Source: Roseicella frigidaeris (GTDB taxonomy: Bacteria > Pseudomonadota > Alphaproteobacteria > Acetobacterales > Acetobacteraceae). From it: 63,575 nt of DNA. The notes beneath the pieces were generated by a model that saw only the letters and a program-made list of their open reading frames with translations, was not told the origin of the DNA and searched no databases. Within the stretch, counting starts at the first letter, position 1, and every line of letters starts with the position of its first letter. Positions 41,507-50,087 of the stretch are shown here, in pieces. A program made the position numbers and the translations under genes. The stretch spans positions 1 through 63,575 of the forward strand of contig NZ_QLIX01000026.1 of NCBI RefSeq assembly GCF_003258945.1, written 5' to 3'.

Positions 41507-42709
41507 ATGGGCGCCGGACCGCTGGCGGGCATCCGCGTCCTCGACCTGACCACGGTGCTGGTCGGCCCCTATTGCACCCAGCTCCTCGCCGAGATGGGCG
41601 CCGAGGTGACCAAGGTGGAGGCGCCGGAGGGCGATGTGGTGCGCCTCATCGGCCCCGGCCGTAGCCCCGGCATGGGCTGCATGTTCATCACCATCAACCG
41701 CGGCAAGCGCAGCATCGCGCTCGACCTGAAGCGGCCGGAGGCGCGGGCGGCGCTGCTGCGCCTGGCCGGCCGGGCGGATGTGCTGGTGACCAATATCCGC
41801 CCCGCCGCCATGGCGCGGCTCGGCCTCGACTATCCGGCGCTGCACGCGGCCAATCCGCGCCTCGTCTATGCCAACGTCCTCGGCTACGGCTCCCAGGGTC
41901 CCTACGCGCCCCGCCCGGCCTATGACGACCTGATGCAGGGCGCGGCGCTGATCGCCGAGCTGAACGCCCAGGTGAGCGGCGGCGAGCCGCGCTACGTGCC
42001 GCTCGCCATGGCCGACCGCATCACAGGGTTGATGGCGGCGAGCGCGGTGAACGCGGCGCTGGTGCACCAGCTGCGCACCGGCGAGGGGCAGCTCGTCGAG
42101 GTGCCGATGTTCGAGACCATGCTGAGCTTCGTGCTCGGCGACCATCTCGGCGGCCGCGTCTTCGACCCGCCGCTCGATGCCGGCGGCTACGGGCGGCTGC
42201 TCTCGCCCGACCGCCGCCCCTACCGGACGAAGGATGGCTTCGTCTGCACCATGATCTACAACGACCGGCAATGGCGCGTCTTCTGCGCCGCCGTCGGCTG
42301 GCCTGACCTGGTTTCGACCGATCCGCGCTTCGCCAGCCATGCCACGCGCACCCGGCATATCGACGCGGTGCTGGCCATGCTGGCCGAGGAGTTCCGCACC
42401 CGCAGCAGCGCCGAATGGCTGGCGCTGCTCGAGGCGGCCGACCTGCCGGTGACGCCGGTGCATACGCTCGAGAGCATCTTCGAGGACCCGCATCTGCTGG
42501 CGACCGGCTTCTTCGAGGCCGAGGAGCACCCGACCGAGGGACGGGTGACCCGCATGGCGATCCCGGTCACCTTCTCCGCCACCCCGACCGGGCCGCGCGC
42601 GCCCTCGCCGCGGCTCGGCGCCGATGGCGCGGCGATCCTGGCCGAGGCCGGATTCGCCGAGGCCGAGATCGCGGCCCTCGCCGCGAGCGGGGCGCTGCGC
42701 GAGGGGTAA
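41507..42709 (+). CDS. CaiB/BaiF family (class III) CoA transferase
   Basis: A 400-residue cytoplasmic enzyme of the formyl-CoA transferase/CaiB family, which moves CoA between carboxylic acids. LAGIRVLDLTTVLVGPYCTQLLAEMGAEVTKVEAPEGD is the standard opening. NRGKRSIALDLKRPEAR and YANVLGYGSQGPYAPRPAYDDLMQG follow. The start at 41507 follows GGGGGCTGAGC; ATG 41480 is a possible longer start. A second member lies at 43960, with a MaoC-like hydratase between, so the two may exchange CoA on a C4/C5 acid. The substrate is unproven. Confidence 0.9.
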   Translation: MGAGPLAGIRVLDLTTVLVGPYCTQLLAEMGAEVTKVEAPEGDVVRLIGPGRSPGMGCMFITINRGKRSIALDLKRPEARAALLRLAGRADVLVTNIRPAAMARLGLDYPALHAANPRLVYANVLGYGSQGPYAPRPAYDDLMQGAALIAELNAQVSGGEPRYVPLAMADRITGLMAASAVNAALVHQLRTGEGQLVEVPMFETMLSFVLGDHLGGRVFDPPLDAGGYGRLLSPDRRPYRTKDGFVCTMIYNDRQWRVFCAAVGWPDLVSTDPRFASHATRTRHIDAVLAMLAEEFRTRSSAEWLALLEAADLPVTPVHTLESIFEDPHLLATGFFEAEEHPTEGRVTRMAIPVTFSATPTGPRAPSPRLGADGAAILAEAGFAEAEIAALAASGALREG

Positions 42710-42767
42710 GCGGGCCGAACCGCCGCAGCCGCGCGGCGTTGGCCGCCAAGCGGGAATGGGGCGAGAC

Positions 42768-43034
42768 ATGCGGCGATACGGCATCGGGCTGGCGGCGCTG
42801 ATCCTGTCGGGCGGCGGCGCCCTGGCCCAGCCAGGGCAGCCCGCCGCACCCCCGGCGACGCCGCCGCGCAGCGAGACGGCGCCGCCCGCCGTGCCGCCGA
42901 CCGGCGTGGTGCGGCCGCCGGCGCGGGTCGATCCCGGCATCCAGGCCCCGGTGCCGGTGCCCGAGCCGCGCACCACCCCGGTCATCCCGCCGCCCGGCAC
43001 GCCCGGCGGGGACCGCAAGGTGGAGCCGCGCTGA
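42768..43034 (+). CDS. Small proline-rich secreted protein
   Basis: An 88-residue protein with signal peptide (MRRYGIGLAALILSGGGALA) and a mature part made almost wholly of Pro, Ala, Thr, Val and Arg (PPATPPRSETAPPAVPPTG and similar). No domain. It lies between a CoA transferase and the MaoC-like gene and may simply be a periplasmic linker or low-complexity hypothetical. GGGGCGAGAC precedes the ATG at 42768; 42756 is an alternative start. Confidence 0.6.
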   Translation: MRRYGIGLAALILSGGGALAQPGQPAAPPATPPRSETAPPAVPPTGVVRPPARVDPGIQAPVPVPEPRTTPVIPPPGTPGGDRKVEPR

Positions 43035-43105
43035 GGCCACTCGGGAAGGGCGGTTTGACAGCACCCGACCCGGCCGGAAGACTGCCCGGCAAGGGGAGGA
43101 CGGGC

Positions 43106-43963
43106 ATGGACGAGGCCGCGCTGCAAGGCTGGATCGGCCGCGAGGCGGTGGCGGAGGACGAGGCCAGCCCGGTGCTGCTGCGCCGCCTCGCCGCCCTGCT
43201 GGACCAGGATCCCGGCGCGATCCGCCGCGGCGCGCCGATGCCCGAGGGCTGGCATGTGGTGCTCTTCGGCCCGCTGGCGCGGCAATCGGCGCTCGGCCCG
43301 GATGGCCATCCGGAGAAGGGCGATTTCCTGCCGCCGGTGCCGCTGCCGCGGCGTATGTTCGCCGGGCGCCGCACATGGTTCGTCGCGCCGGTCGAGATCG
43401 GCGCCGAGGTGCGGCGCGTCTCCCGCATCGCCGCCATCACCCAGAAGCAGGGGCGCAGCGGCGCCATGGTCTTCGTCACCATCCGGCACGGCATCGAGAG
43501 CGGCGGGCGCGAATGCGTGGTGGAGGAGCAGGACCTGGTCTTCCGCGAGGCCGCCCCCGCCGGACCCTCCGGCGCCGCCCCGCCCGAGGCCCCGCCGCCG
43601 GCCTTGCCGGAGGAGGCGGCGCGCGAGGTCTTCACGCCCGATCCCGTGCTGCTCTTCCGCTACTCCGCCGTCACCAACAACGGCCACCGCATCCATTACG
43701 ACGCGGCGTATGCGACGGGCACCGAGGGCTATCCGGCGCTGGTGGTCAATGGCGGCATCGCCACGACGAAGCTGACCGAGCTGGCGAAGCGGCATCTGCC
43801 CGGCCGGCTGCGCAGCGTCACCACCCGTGCCGGACGGCCGCTCTTCCTCGGCCGTCCGGTGACGCTCGCCTACCATGCCGAGGCGCCGGGCCGGGCCCGG
43901 CTCTGGGCGCTCGACGAGGCCGGGCGCCTCGCCTTCGAATGCCTGGCGGAGGGCGCGGCATGA
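43106..43963 (+). CDS. MaoC-like FAS1-type dehydratase, mesaconyl-C4-CoA hydratase-like
   Basis: A 285-residue double hot-dog protein. The C-terminal hot-dog carries the hydratase motif RYSAVTNNGHRIHYDAAYATGTEGYPALVVNGG with catalytic His/Asp. The N-terminal half includes MFAGRRTWFVAPVEIG, as in the HTD2/FAS1-type group that contains mesaconyl-C4-CoA hydratase (Meh). AAGGGGAGGACGGGC precedes the ATG. It is coupled by ATGA to the second CaiB-family CoA transferase, the pairing expected for a mesaconyl/citramalyl-CoA interconversion. That role is inferred. Confidence 0.87.
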   Translation: MDEAALQGWIGREAVAEDEASPVLLRRLAALLDQDPGAIRRGAPMPEGWHVVLFGPLARQSALGPDGHPEKGDFLPPVPLPRRMFAGRRTWFVAPVEIGAEVRRVSRIAAITQKQGRSGAMVFVTIRHGIESGGRECVVEEQDLVFREAAPAGPSGAAPPEAPPPALPEEAAREVFTPDPVLLFRYSAVTNNGHRIHYDAAYATGTEGYPALVVNGGIATTKLTELAKRHLPGRLRSVTTRAGRPLFLGRPVTLAYHAEAPGRARLWALDEAGRLAFECLAEGAA

Positions 43964-45174
43964 GCGGGAGGGCGGCGGGGCAGGGCCCGCTCAGCGGGGT
44001 GAAGGTGCTCGACCTCACCGCCGTGGTGGTCGGCCCTGCCTGCACCCTGACGCTCGCCGAGCAGGGGGCGCAGGTGATCAAGCTGGAGGCGCCGGAGGGC
44101 GACCTGCTGCGCAAGCTCGGCGGCCCGGCGCCCTCGCCGGACATGTCGCCCAAATTCATCCATTTCAACCGCGGCAAGCGCAGCATCGCCGTCGACCTCA
44201 AGACCGCGGCCGGCCGCGGGGTGCTGGCGCGGCTGGCCGAGCAGGCCGACGTGCTGGTGACCAACATGCGCGGCGGCGCGCTGGAGCGCCTCGGCATCAC
44301 CTGGGAGGCGCTGCGGCCGCGCAACCCGCGCCTCGTCTTCTGCGTCATCGCCGGCTTCGGCCGCCGCGGCCGGCACCATGACAGCCCGGCCTACGACACC
44401 ATCATCCAGGGCATGTCGGGCTTCGCCGCGGCGCTCGGCCGCGTGCTCGGCGCGCCGCGCTTCGCCCCCTTCGTGCTCTGCGACCACATCACCGGCATCA
44501 TCGCCAGCCAGGCCATCACCGCCGCGCTCTATGCCCGGGAGCGCAGCGGGGAGGGGCAGGCGATCGAGGTGCCGATGTACGAGAGCATGGCGCATTTCGT
44601 GCTCACCGAGCACATGTTCCGCCGCACCTTCGACCCCAAGGGCCCGACCGGCGATCCGCGCGTCATGAACCCGGATGCGAAGCCGATCCCGACCAAGGAT
44701 GGCTACATCGCCGTCTCTGCCAATACCGATGCCCAGGCCTTCGCCTTCTTCGCGGCGATCGGCCGGCCGGAGCTGCAGGACGATCCGCGCTTCAACAGCG
44801 TCGCCGCGCGCTTCCGCAACGTCGATGCCTATTTCACCCTGCGCGCCGAGGCGCTGCGCAGCCGCACCACGGCGGAATGGGCGGCCGAGTTCCGCCGGCG
44901 CGAGATCCCGGCCATGCCCTATGCGACGATCGAGGGGCTGCTGGAGGACCCGCATCTCTGGGAGACCGGGCTGCTGCGGCGGGAGGTGCATCCGACCGAG
45001 GGGGCGATGACCGGGCTCGGCCGCCCCGTCACCTTCTCGGCCGCCGGGCCGGACGCGCTGCCGCTGGCGCCGCGCCTCTCGGCCGATGCGGCGGCGGTGC
45101 TGGCCGAGGCCGGCTACACGGAGGCGGAGATCGCGGCGCTGCTGGGCGGCGCGGTGGTGCCGCCGCCGGCGTGA
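43960..45174 (+). CDS. CaiB/BaiF family CoA transferase, second copy
   Basis: A 404-residue paralogue of the transferase at 41507. LSGVKVLDLTAVVVGPACTLTLAEQGAQVIKLEAPEGDLLR and FNRGKRSIAVDLKTAAGRG are the same motifs with clear divergence. CVIAGFGRRGRHHDSPAYDTIIQGMSGFAAA follows. By context it could be the mesaconyl-CoA C1-C4 transferase partner of the MaoC-like protein. It overlaps the YunG-like gene by 4 bases (GTGA). Confidence 0.9.
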   Translation: MSGRAAGQGPLSGVKVLDLTAVVVGPACTLTLAEQGAQVIKLEAPEGDLLRKLGGPAPSPDMSPKFIHFNRGKRSIAVDLKTAAGRGVLARLAEQADVLVTNMRGGALERLGITWEALRPRNPRLVFCVIAGFGRRGRHHDSPAYDTIIQGMSGFAAALGRVLGAPRFAPFVLCDHITGIIASQAITAALYARERSGEGQAIEVPMYESMAHFVLTEHMFRRTFDPKGPTGDPRVMNPDAKPIPTKDGYIAVSANTDAQAFAFFAAIGRPELQDDPRFNSVAARFRNVDAYFTLRAEALRSRTTAEWAAEFRRREIPAMPYATIEGLLEDPHLWETGLLRREVHPTEGAMTGLGRPVTFSAAGPDALPLAPRLSADAAAVLAEAGYTEAEIAALLGGAVVPPPA

Positions 45175-45617
45175 CGCCCGAGCGCCTGCTGGCGGCGCTG
45201 CGCCGGGCCTGGTCGCCGGCCAGCAGCCGGCATTGGCGACCGGACAACCCGGCGCTCGGCCAGTGCGACGTGACGGCCCTGGTGGTGCAGGACTGGTTGG
45301 GCGGCGAGATCCTGAAGACGCCGCTGCCGGCCGGCTGGCATTTCTACAACCGCGTCGATGGGCGTCACATCGACCTGACTGCCGCTCAGTTCACGGCGCC
45401 CATCCAGTACGCCGATCTGCCGAGCAGCCGGGGCGAGGCCTTCGCCGGCACCTTGCCGGGGCAGTATCCGGCCCTGGCCGCGCGGTTGCTGTCGGCGCTC
45501 GCGGCCGGTCCGGCGGCTGGCGCCGCCGCGTCCTTCCCCGGGCCGGCGGGCGGGCCCGCCGCCCCGGCCGAACGCCGCCCCTCCGACAGGACCACGGCAT
45601 GGCCGCCCTCACCCTGA
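45171..45617 (+). CDS. YunG-like small protein
   Basis: A 148-residue product, GTG start at 45171 coupled to the CoA transferase. PDNPALGQCDVTALVVQDWLGGEI and GWHFYNRVDGRHIDLTAAQF match the core of YunG-type proteins of unknown function. The conserved Cys in GQCDVTA and the His/Asp residues recall a papain-like or NlpC-like arrangement, but this is only a resemblance. The C-terminal 45 residues are low complexity. It overlaps trmO by 19 bases. Confidence 0.7.
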   Translation: MTPERLLAALRRAWSPASSRHWRPDNPALGQCDVTALVVQDWLGGEILKTPLPAGWHFYNRVDGRHIDLTAAQFTAPIQYADLPSSRGEAFAGTLPGQYPALAARLLSALAAGPAAGAAASFPGPAGGPAAPAERRPSDRTTAWPPSP

Positions 45618-46063
45618 CCCCGATCGGGCATCTGGAAACCCCCTGGCCGCGCCCGCAGGATTGCCCGCGCAACGGCCGGCAGCCGAAGCCGCCGCCGGAA
45701 TGCCGGGCCGTCATCGCCCCCGACTACCGGGAGGGGCTGCTCGGCCTGGAGGGGTTCAGCCATCTGATCCTGCTCTACTGGCTGGATCAGGCGCCGCCGC
45801 CCGCGCTCGTCATCCGCCCGCCCTTCGATGGCGAGCGGCGTGGCGTCTTCGCCACCCGCGCCCCCTGCCGGCCGAACCCGATCGGGCTTTCGGTGGTCCG
45901 CTTCCTCGGCTTCGCCGGGCCGGGCCTGCTGCGCCTGCACAACCTCGATTGCGCCAGCGGCACGCCGCTGCTCGACCTGAAGCCCTACCTGCCGACCACC
46001 GATGCCGAGCCGGCGGCCAGCCTCGGCTGGCTGGAACGGCATGCGACTCGCCATGACGATTGA
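45599..46063 (+). CDS. trmO: tRNA (N6-threonylcarbamoyladenosine37-N6)-methyltransferase
   Basis: A 154-residue SAM enzyme of the TrmO/YaeB (UPF0066) family, which methylates t6A37 in tRNA-Thr. TPIGHLETPWPRPQDCPRN begins the domain, and FATRAPCRPNPIGLSVVRFLG is the family signature (RPNPIG). LDCASGTPLLDLKPYLP follows. At 154 residues it lacks the extra C-terminal domain of E. coli TrmO (235 residues), as is usual in alphaproteobacteria and archaea-like short forms. Confidence 0.9.
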   Translation: MAALTLTPIGHLETPWPRPQDCPRNGRQPKPPPECRAVIAPDYREGLLGLEGFSHLILLYWLDQAPPPALVIRPPFDGERRGVFATRAPCRPNPIGLSVVRFLGFAGPGLLRLHNLDCASGTPLLDLKPYLPTTDAEPAASLGWLERHATRHDD

Positions 46064-46093
46064 ACCGGCGGGGCTTTCCGGCGATAGGGAGCC

Positions 46094-46402
46094 ATGCCCC
46101 TCCATCGCATCCTCGTGCTGCATGGCGCCGTCGGCTTCGGCATTGCGGCGCTCTTCGTCCTCGCCCTGATCGCGGTCGATCCGGGCGGCATCGGCCACCT
46201 GCTGGTCGGACCGGCGGGGGGCGCCCTGCCCATCGCCATGCTCTGGTTCTTCTCCGGCATCGTCTTCGGCAGCGCGCAATTCGCCGCGGCCGTGGCCTTC
46301 GCCTGCCGCGACGGGGAGGAGGGCCGCCCCGGCGGGCTGCGGCTGCGGCCGATGCCGGCCCTGGTGCCGGTCCCGGTCCGCCAGGGCCTGCGCCGCCGCT
46401 GA
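46094..46402 (+). CDS. Small membrane protein of unknown function
   Basis: A 102-residue product with two membrane helices (AVGFGIAALFVLALIAVD and LPIAMLWFFSGIVFGSAQFAAAVAFA), a short cytoplasmic tail and a basic C-terminus. It follows trmO by 30 bases with GATAGGGAG upstream. It ends 22 bases before the convergent ligase gene. I do not recognise the family. Confidence 0.65.
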   Translation: MPLHRILVLHGAVGFGIAALFVLALIAVDPGGIGHLLVGPAGGALPIAMLWFFSGIVFGSAQFAAAVAFACRDGEEGRPGGLRLRPMPALVPVPVRQGLRRR

Positions 46403-46424
46403 GCCTCCCGGCCGGCTGCGGGCC

Positions 46425-47552
46425 TCACCCCCTGACTGCGGCCGCCACCGCCCGCACCAGATCCTGCGGGTTGTCGTGCAGCGCGGTGACGCCCACCGCC
46501 GCGAGGTCGGCCCGCGCCTGGTCCAGCGGATAGCCGCGCAGCGCCACATGGCCGGCGGCGATGCCGGCGAGGAAGGGCTTGGTCGGCGGCGTCGCCCGCA
46601 GCGCCGCCGCCAGCGCCTCCACCCGCCCGCGCAGCCCGCGCGAGGCCAGGGTGGTGAAGAACATCACCGCCTTCACCTCCGGCCGCGCGGCGATCTCGAA
46701 GGCGAGGGCGAGGCGCTCCGGCATGGTTTCGGCCGGGCCGCCATTGGCATTGTCCATGAAGCAGGCGGCGGGGCAGCCGGCATCGGCCAGCAGGTCGAGC
46801 ATCAGCATGCCGAGCCCGGCCCCGGCGGTGATCATCGCCACCGTCCCGCCCGGCAGATCCACCAGTTGGAAGCCCTGGGCCCGGGCGCGCCGCTCCAGCG
46901 GCGTCAGCGCCGCCTCCTCGAGCGCCGCCGAAAGATCGGGCGCGGCCTGCCGGAAGCCGGCGGCGTCGTCGCGCACCAGCTTGGCGTCGCAGGCGACGAG
47001 GCGGCCATCCGGCAGCAGGCCGAGCGGGTTCACCTCCAGCAATTCGAGATCCTCGGCCTGGAGGATGCGGGCGAGGCGCAGCGCGAGGCGCGCCAGCCGC
47101 GCCGCCAGCTCCGGGGCGAAGCCGGCGCGCAGCGTGGCAAAGAGCGTCTCCAGCGCGCCCGGCGCCTCCGGCTCGATGCCGCAGCGCAGCAGCCCGGAGG
47201 CATGCTCCACCGCCACGCCGCCCGCCGGCGCGCAGAGCATCTCGATGCATTGCGCCGTGCCGTCGATGCGCAGCGCGAGATAGATCTCGCGCGTCAGCGG
47301 CAGGGCCTCCTCCAGCAGCAGCGGCGCCGCCGCGTCGCCGAGCGCGGCGCGGATGGCGGCGGCGACCTCTGGCGCCTCGCCGGGGTTGCTGCGACGCACA
47401 AGCCCGCGCAGGCCGCGGCCGCCTTCCAGGATCTGCGCCTTCAGCACGCCCGCATCCCCGGGTCCCGGCGCGCCCCGCAGCAGCCGGCCGCGCGGGATCG
47501 CCACGCCATGCCGTTGCAGCACGCCCTTGCCATCATGCTCGGTCAGCCGCAC
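46425..47552 (-). CDS. Succinyl-CoA ligase beta-like (ATP-grasp) subunit
   Basis: A 375-residue ATP-grasp protein of the SucC/malate-CoA ligase beta family. LTEHDGKGVLQRHGVAIPRG starts the grasp domain, LKAQILEGGRGLRGLV is the nucleotide loop, and LELLEVNPLGLLPDGRLVACDAKL is the conserved metal/ATP region. The CoA-ligase domain begins near VDLPGGTVAMITAGAGLGMLMLDLLADAG. The start is GTG at 47552 after GGAGGCAAC. The alpha-like subunit is encoded on the other strand, with only 10 bases between the two starts. Several SucC glycine motifs are altered, so substrate preference is uncertain. Confidence 0.82.
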   Translation of the reverse strand: MRLTEHDGKGVLQRHGVAIPRGRLLRGAPGPGDAGVLKAQILEGGRGLRGLVRRSNPGEAPEVAAAIRAALGDAAAPLLLEEALPLTREIYLALRIDGTAQCIEMLCAPAGGVAVEHASGLLRCGIEPEAPGALETLFATLRAGFAPELAARLARLALRLARILQAEDLELLEVNPLGLLPDGRLVACDAKLVRDDAAGFRQAAPDLSAALEEAALTPLERRARAQGFQLVDLPGGTVAMITAGAGLGMLMLDLLADAGCPAACFMDNANGGPAETMPERLALAFEIAARPEVKAVMFFTTLASRGLRGRVEALAAALRATPPTKPFLAGIAAGHVALRGYPLDQARADLAAVGVTALHDNPQDLVRAVAAAVRG

Positions 47553-47562
47553 CGTTGCCTCC

Positions 47563-48426
47563 GTGACGATCCTGCCCTTCCTCGCCAGCTTCCCCCGCCG
47601 CGTCGCGGTGTTCAACCCGACCGGCCGCTACGCCGCGGCGCAGGTCGCGGCGATGCGCGAGGCCGGCACCACGCTGCTCGGCGGCATCGCGCTCGGCCGC
47701 GGCGGCGGCAGCCTGGACGGGCTGCCGCTCTACGACGATGCGCGCGCGCTGCCGGAGGCGCCGGACGCGGCGGTGATCTACACGCCGCCCGAGGGCGTGC
47801 TGGATGCGGTGCGCGCCGCCGCCGGCATCCCGAGCATCGTCGTCGCCGCGGAATACGTGCCGGTGCACGACGCGCTGCGCGCGGCGCAGGCGGCGCGCGC
47901 CGCCGGCTCCTGGCTGGTCGGGCCGAACACGCTCGGCCTCTGCGTGCCGGGCGCCGGCGTGCTCGGCTCCATCGCGCCCTCCTTCTGCACGCCCGGCCCG
48001 GTCGCGGTGCTCTGCCGCAGCGGCACGCTGACGCTCACCATGGCGCGGCTGCTGAGCGCCGCCGGCATCGGCCAGCGCCTGGTCGCGCATATCGGCGGCG
48101 ATGCGGTCTGCGGCCGCAACCCGCATGAATGGCTGCAGGCGCTGGCCGCCGATCCGGCGGTCGCGGCCGTGCTCTATTGCGGCGAGATCGGCGGCGACAA
48201 GGAATACGCCCTGGCCGAAGCGATCCCGCGCTGCCCGAAGCCGGTGGTCGCCATGCTGGTCGGGCGGCACGCGCCGCCGGGCCGGCGCATGGGCCATGCC
48301 GGGGCGTTGGCCGGCGCGGCGCGGGAGGGGGCGGCGGCCAAGCTGGCGGCGCTGGCCGCGGCCGGCGCCCGCGTCGCGCGCGATCCGGAGGACGCCATCG
48401 CCATGTTGGGGGAGATGTGCCGATGA
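47563..48426 (+). CDS. Succinyl-CoA ligase alpha-like subunit
   Basis: A 287-residue protein of the SucD/malate-CoA ligase alpha family (CoA-binding Rossmann plus ligase domains). VAVFNPTGRYAAAQVAAMREAGTTLLGGIALGRGG aligns with the SucD opening, and GRRMGHAGAL holds the phosphohistidine, H245. The start GTG at 47563 has no good ribosome site of its own because its leader is the beta gene's coding DNA; a start at 47353 is possible. Probably one complex with the divergent beta subunit. It is coupled to the HMG-CoA-lyase-like gene (ATGA). Confidence 0.82.
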   Translation: MTILPFLASFPRRVAVFNPTGRYAAAQVAAMREAGTTLLGGIALGRGGGSLDGLPLYDDARALPEAPDAAVIYTPPEGVLDAVRAAAGIPSIVVAAEYVPVHDALRAAQAARAAGSWLVGPNTLGLCVPGAGVLGSIAPSFCTPGPVAVLCRSGTLTLTMARLLSAAGIGQRLVAHIGGDAVCGRNPHEWLQALAADPAVAAVLYCGEIGGDKEYALAEAIPRCPKPVVAMLVGRHAPPGRRMGHAGALAGAAREGAAAKLAALAAAGARVARDPEDAIAMLGEMCR

Positions 48427-49400
48427 GCGAGGCGCCGAACGAGGCGGAAATGGCGGAGATCGCCGCCGGCGGGGCGGCGGCGCCGCCGGATGTGGTGCTC
48501 TGCGAATGCTTCGCCCGCGACGGGTTGCAGCATGAGGCGCGCATCCTGCCGGCCGAGGCGAAGATCGCCATGCTCGACCGCATCGCCGCCTGCGGCTTCC
48601 GCCGCATCGAGATCACCAGCTTCGCGCATCCCGGGCAGGTGCCGCAATTCGCCGATGCCGAGGCGGTGCTGCGCGGCGTCAGGCGGCCGCCCGGCGTGCT
48701 GTTCAAGGCGACCTGCCCCAATCCGCACGCGGTGCAGCGGGCGCTGGCGGCGCGCGAGGCGGGCTGGGGGCCGGAGGAGATCTCGCTGCTGGTCTCGGCC
48801 AGCGAGGGGCATTCGCAGCGCAACCTGCGGCGCTCCCGCGCCGAGCAATGGGAGAACGTCGCCGCCATGGCGGCGCTGGCCGGCGACGCCTTCACCCTGG
48901 TCGGCACCATCAGCACCGCCTTCGACTGCCCCTTCGACGGGCCGGTGCCGCAGGAGCGGGTGCTGGAGGATGCGCGGCGCTTCGCCGAGCTCGGCGTGAC
49001 GCGCATCGCCATCGGCGACACCATCGGCAGCGCCACGCCGCCGCGGGTGCGCGACCTGATCGGCTGGCTGCACGGGGCGCTGCCGACCGCGACCTTCATC
49101 GCGCATTTCCACGACAGCCGCGGCACCGGCCTCGCCAACACCCTCGCCGCCATCGAGGCCGGGCTGACCCATGCGGATTGCGCCCTCGGCGGCACCGGCG
49201 GGCATCCGGCCGGCATCGCCTATGGCGAGGGCCATACCGGCAACACCTGCACCGAGGATCTGGCGACGGCGCTGGCCGCCATGGGCTACGGCACCGGGCT
49301 CGATCGCGCCGCGCTGCTGGCGGCGGGGGCGGAGGCGGAGCGGTTGCTCGGCCGCCGGCTCGAGAGCCGGGTGCTGCGCGCCGAGGCGGACGCGCGTTGA
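48423..49400 (+). CDS. HMG-CoA lyase-like protein lacking the usual catalytic cysteine
   Basis: A 325-residue DRE-TIM metallolyase relative. FARDGLQHEARILPAEAKI holds the RDGLQ motif (R32, D33), GFRRIEITSFAHPGQVPQFADAE follows, and AHFHDSRGTGLANTLAAIEAG is the metal-binding HxH region. In true HMG-CoA lyase the G-loop reads GGCPYAxGASGN; here the stretch at about 253-275 reads GGTGGHPAGIAYGEGHTGNT, so the catalytic Cys is missing. It may use another 3-hydroxyacyl-CoA or a different mechanism. It lies in an operon with the ligase alpha subunit and two enoyl-CoA hydratases. Confidence 0.85.
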   Translation: MSEAPNEAEMAEIAAGGAAAPPDVVLCECFARDGLQHEARILPAEAKIAMLDRIAACGFRRIEITSFAHPGQVPQFADAEAVLRGVRRPPGVLFKATCPNPHAVQRALAAREAGWGPEEISLLVSASEGHSQRNLRRSRAEQWENVAAMAALAGDAFTLVGTISTAFDCPFDGPVPQERVLEDARRFAELGVTRIAIGDTIGSATPPRVRDLIGWLHGALPTATFIAHFHDSRGTGLANTLAAIEAGLTHADCALGGTGGHPAGIAYGEGHTGNTCTEDLATALAAMGYGTGLDRAALLAAGAEAERLLGRRLESRVLRAEADAR

Positions 49401-49430
49401 CAGGCCGGGGCCCGCCGGTAGCGTCGGGCC

Positions 49431-50087
49431 ATGCCCTTGCTGAGCGAGATGCGCGGCCCGGTCCGCCTGTTGCGGCTGAACCGGCCGGAGAAGCGCAATG
49501 CCCTCAGCATGGCGCTCTGCGCCGCGCTGGTCGCGGCGCTGCGGCAGGCCGAGGCCGATCCGGCGGTCGCCGCCCTGGTCATCGCCGGGGAGGGGCCGGG
49601 CTTCTGCGCCGGCGGCGACCTGGAGGAGCGGCGGGCGCTGGCCGCGGATGACGCCGCCTGGCAGGCGCGCGCGGCGCTCGCCGATGCGCTGCTCGCCGCG
49701 CCGCGCGCCTGCGCCAGGCCGGTCGTCGCTGCCGTGCATGGGCGGGTGGTCGGGATGGGCGCCTCGCTGATGCTCGGCTGCGACATGGTGGTGGCGGCCG
49801 AGGATCTGCGCATCACCTGGCCGGAGGCGCGGCACGGCATCTGGCCGACCCTGGTCGGGCCGCAATTGCTGCGCCATCTCGGCCCCAAGCTCGGCTTCGA
49901 GATGCTGGCGACGGGGCGCGAGGTGCCGGCCGCGGAAGCGCTGGCGCTGCGCCTGGTGAACCGCGTCGTGCCCGGGGCGGCGCTGATCGAGACCGCCTGC
50001 GCGCTCGCCCTGGCGGCGGCGCAGTACCCGCCGGCGATGCTGCGCGGGCTGAAGGCCTGGATCGATGCGCCGGGGCTGCGGCCATGA
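49431..50087 (+). CDS. Enoyl-CoA hydratase/isomerase family protein, copy 1
   Basis: A 218-residue crotonase-fold protein, shorter than the usual 255-260. LLRLNRPEKRNALSMALCAAL is the standard start and GEGPGFCAGGDLEERRAL is the first oxyanion-hole region. AVHGRVVGMGASLMLGCDMVVAAED carries the second. The C-terminal helices are cut short. It overlaps the second copy by 4 bases. The catalytic Glu pair is not clearly visible, so it may be an isomerase or decarboxylase. Confidence 0.87.
   Translation: MPLLSEMRGPVRLLRLNRPEKRNALSMALCAALVAALRQAEADPAVAALVIAGEGPGFCAGGDLEERRALAADDAAWQARAALADALLAAPRACARPVVAAVHGRVVGMGASLMLGCDMVVAAEDLRITWPEARHGIWPTLVGPQLLRHLGPKLGFEMLATGREVPAAEALALRLVNRVVPGAALIETACALALAAAQYPPAMLRGLKAWIDAPGLRP

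Noticed and set aside
40613-43876. 1,087-residue leftward frame across the CoA transferase and MaoC genes
   Set aside because: Antisense shadow of real genes. No domain is visible and composition is biased.
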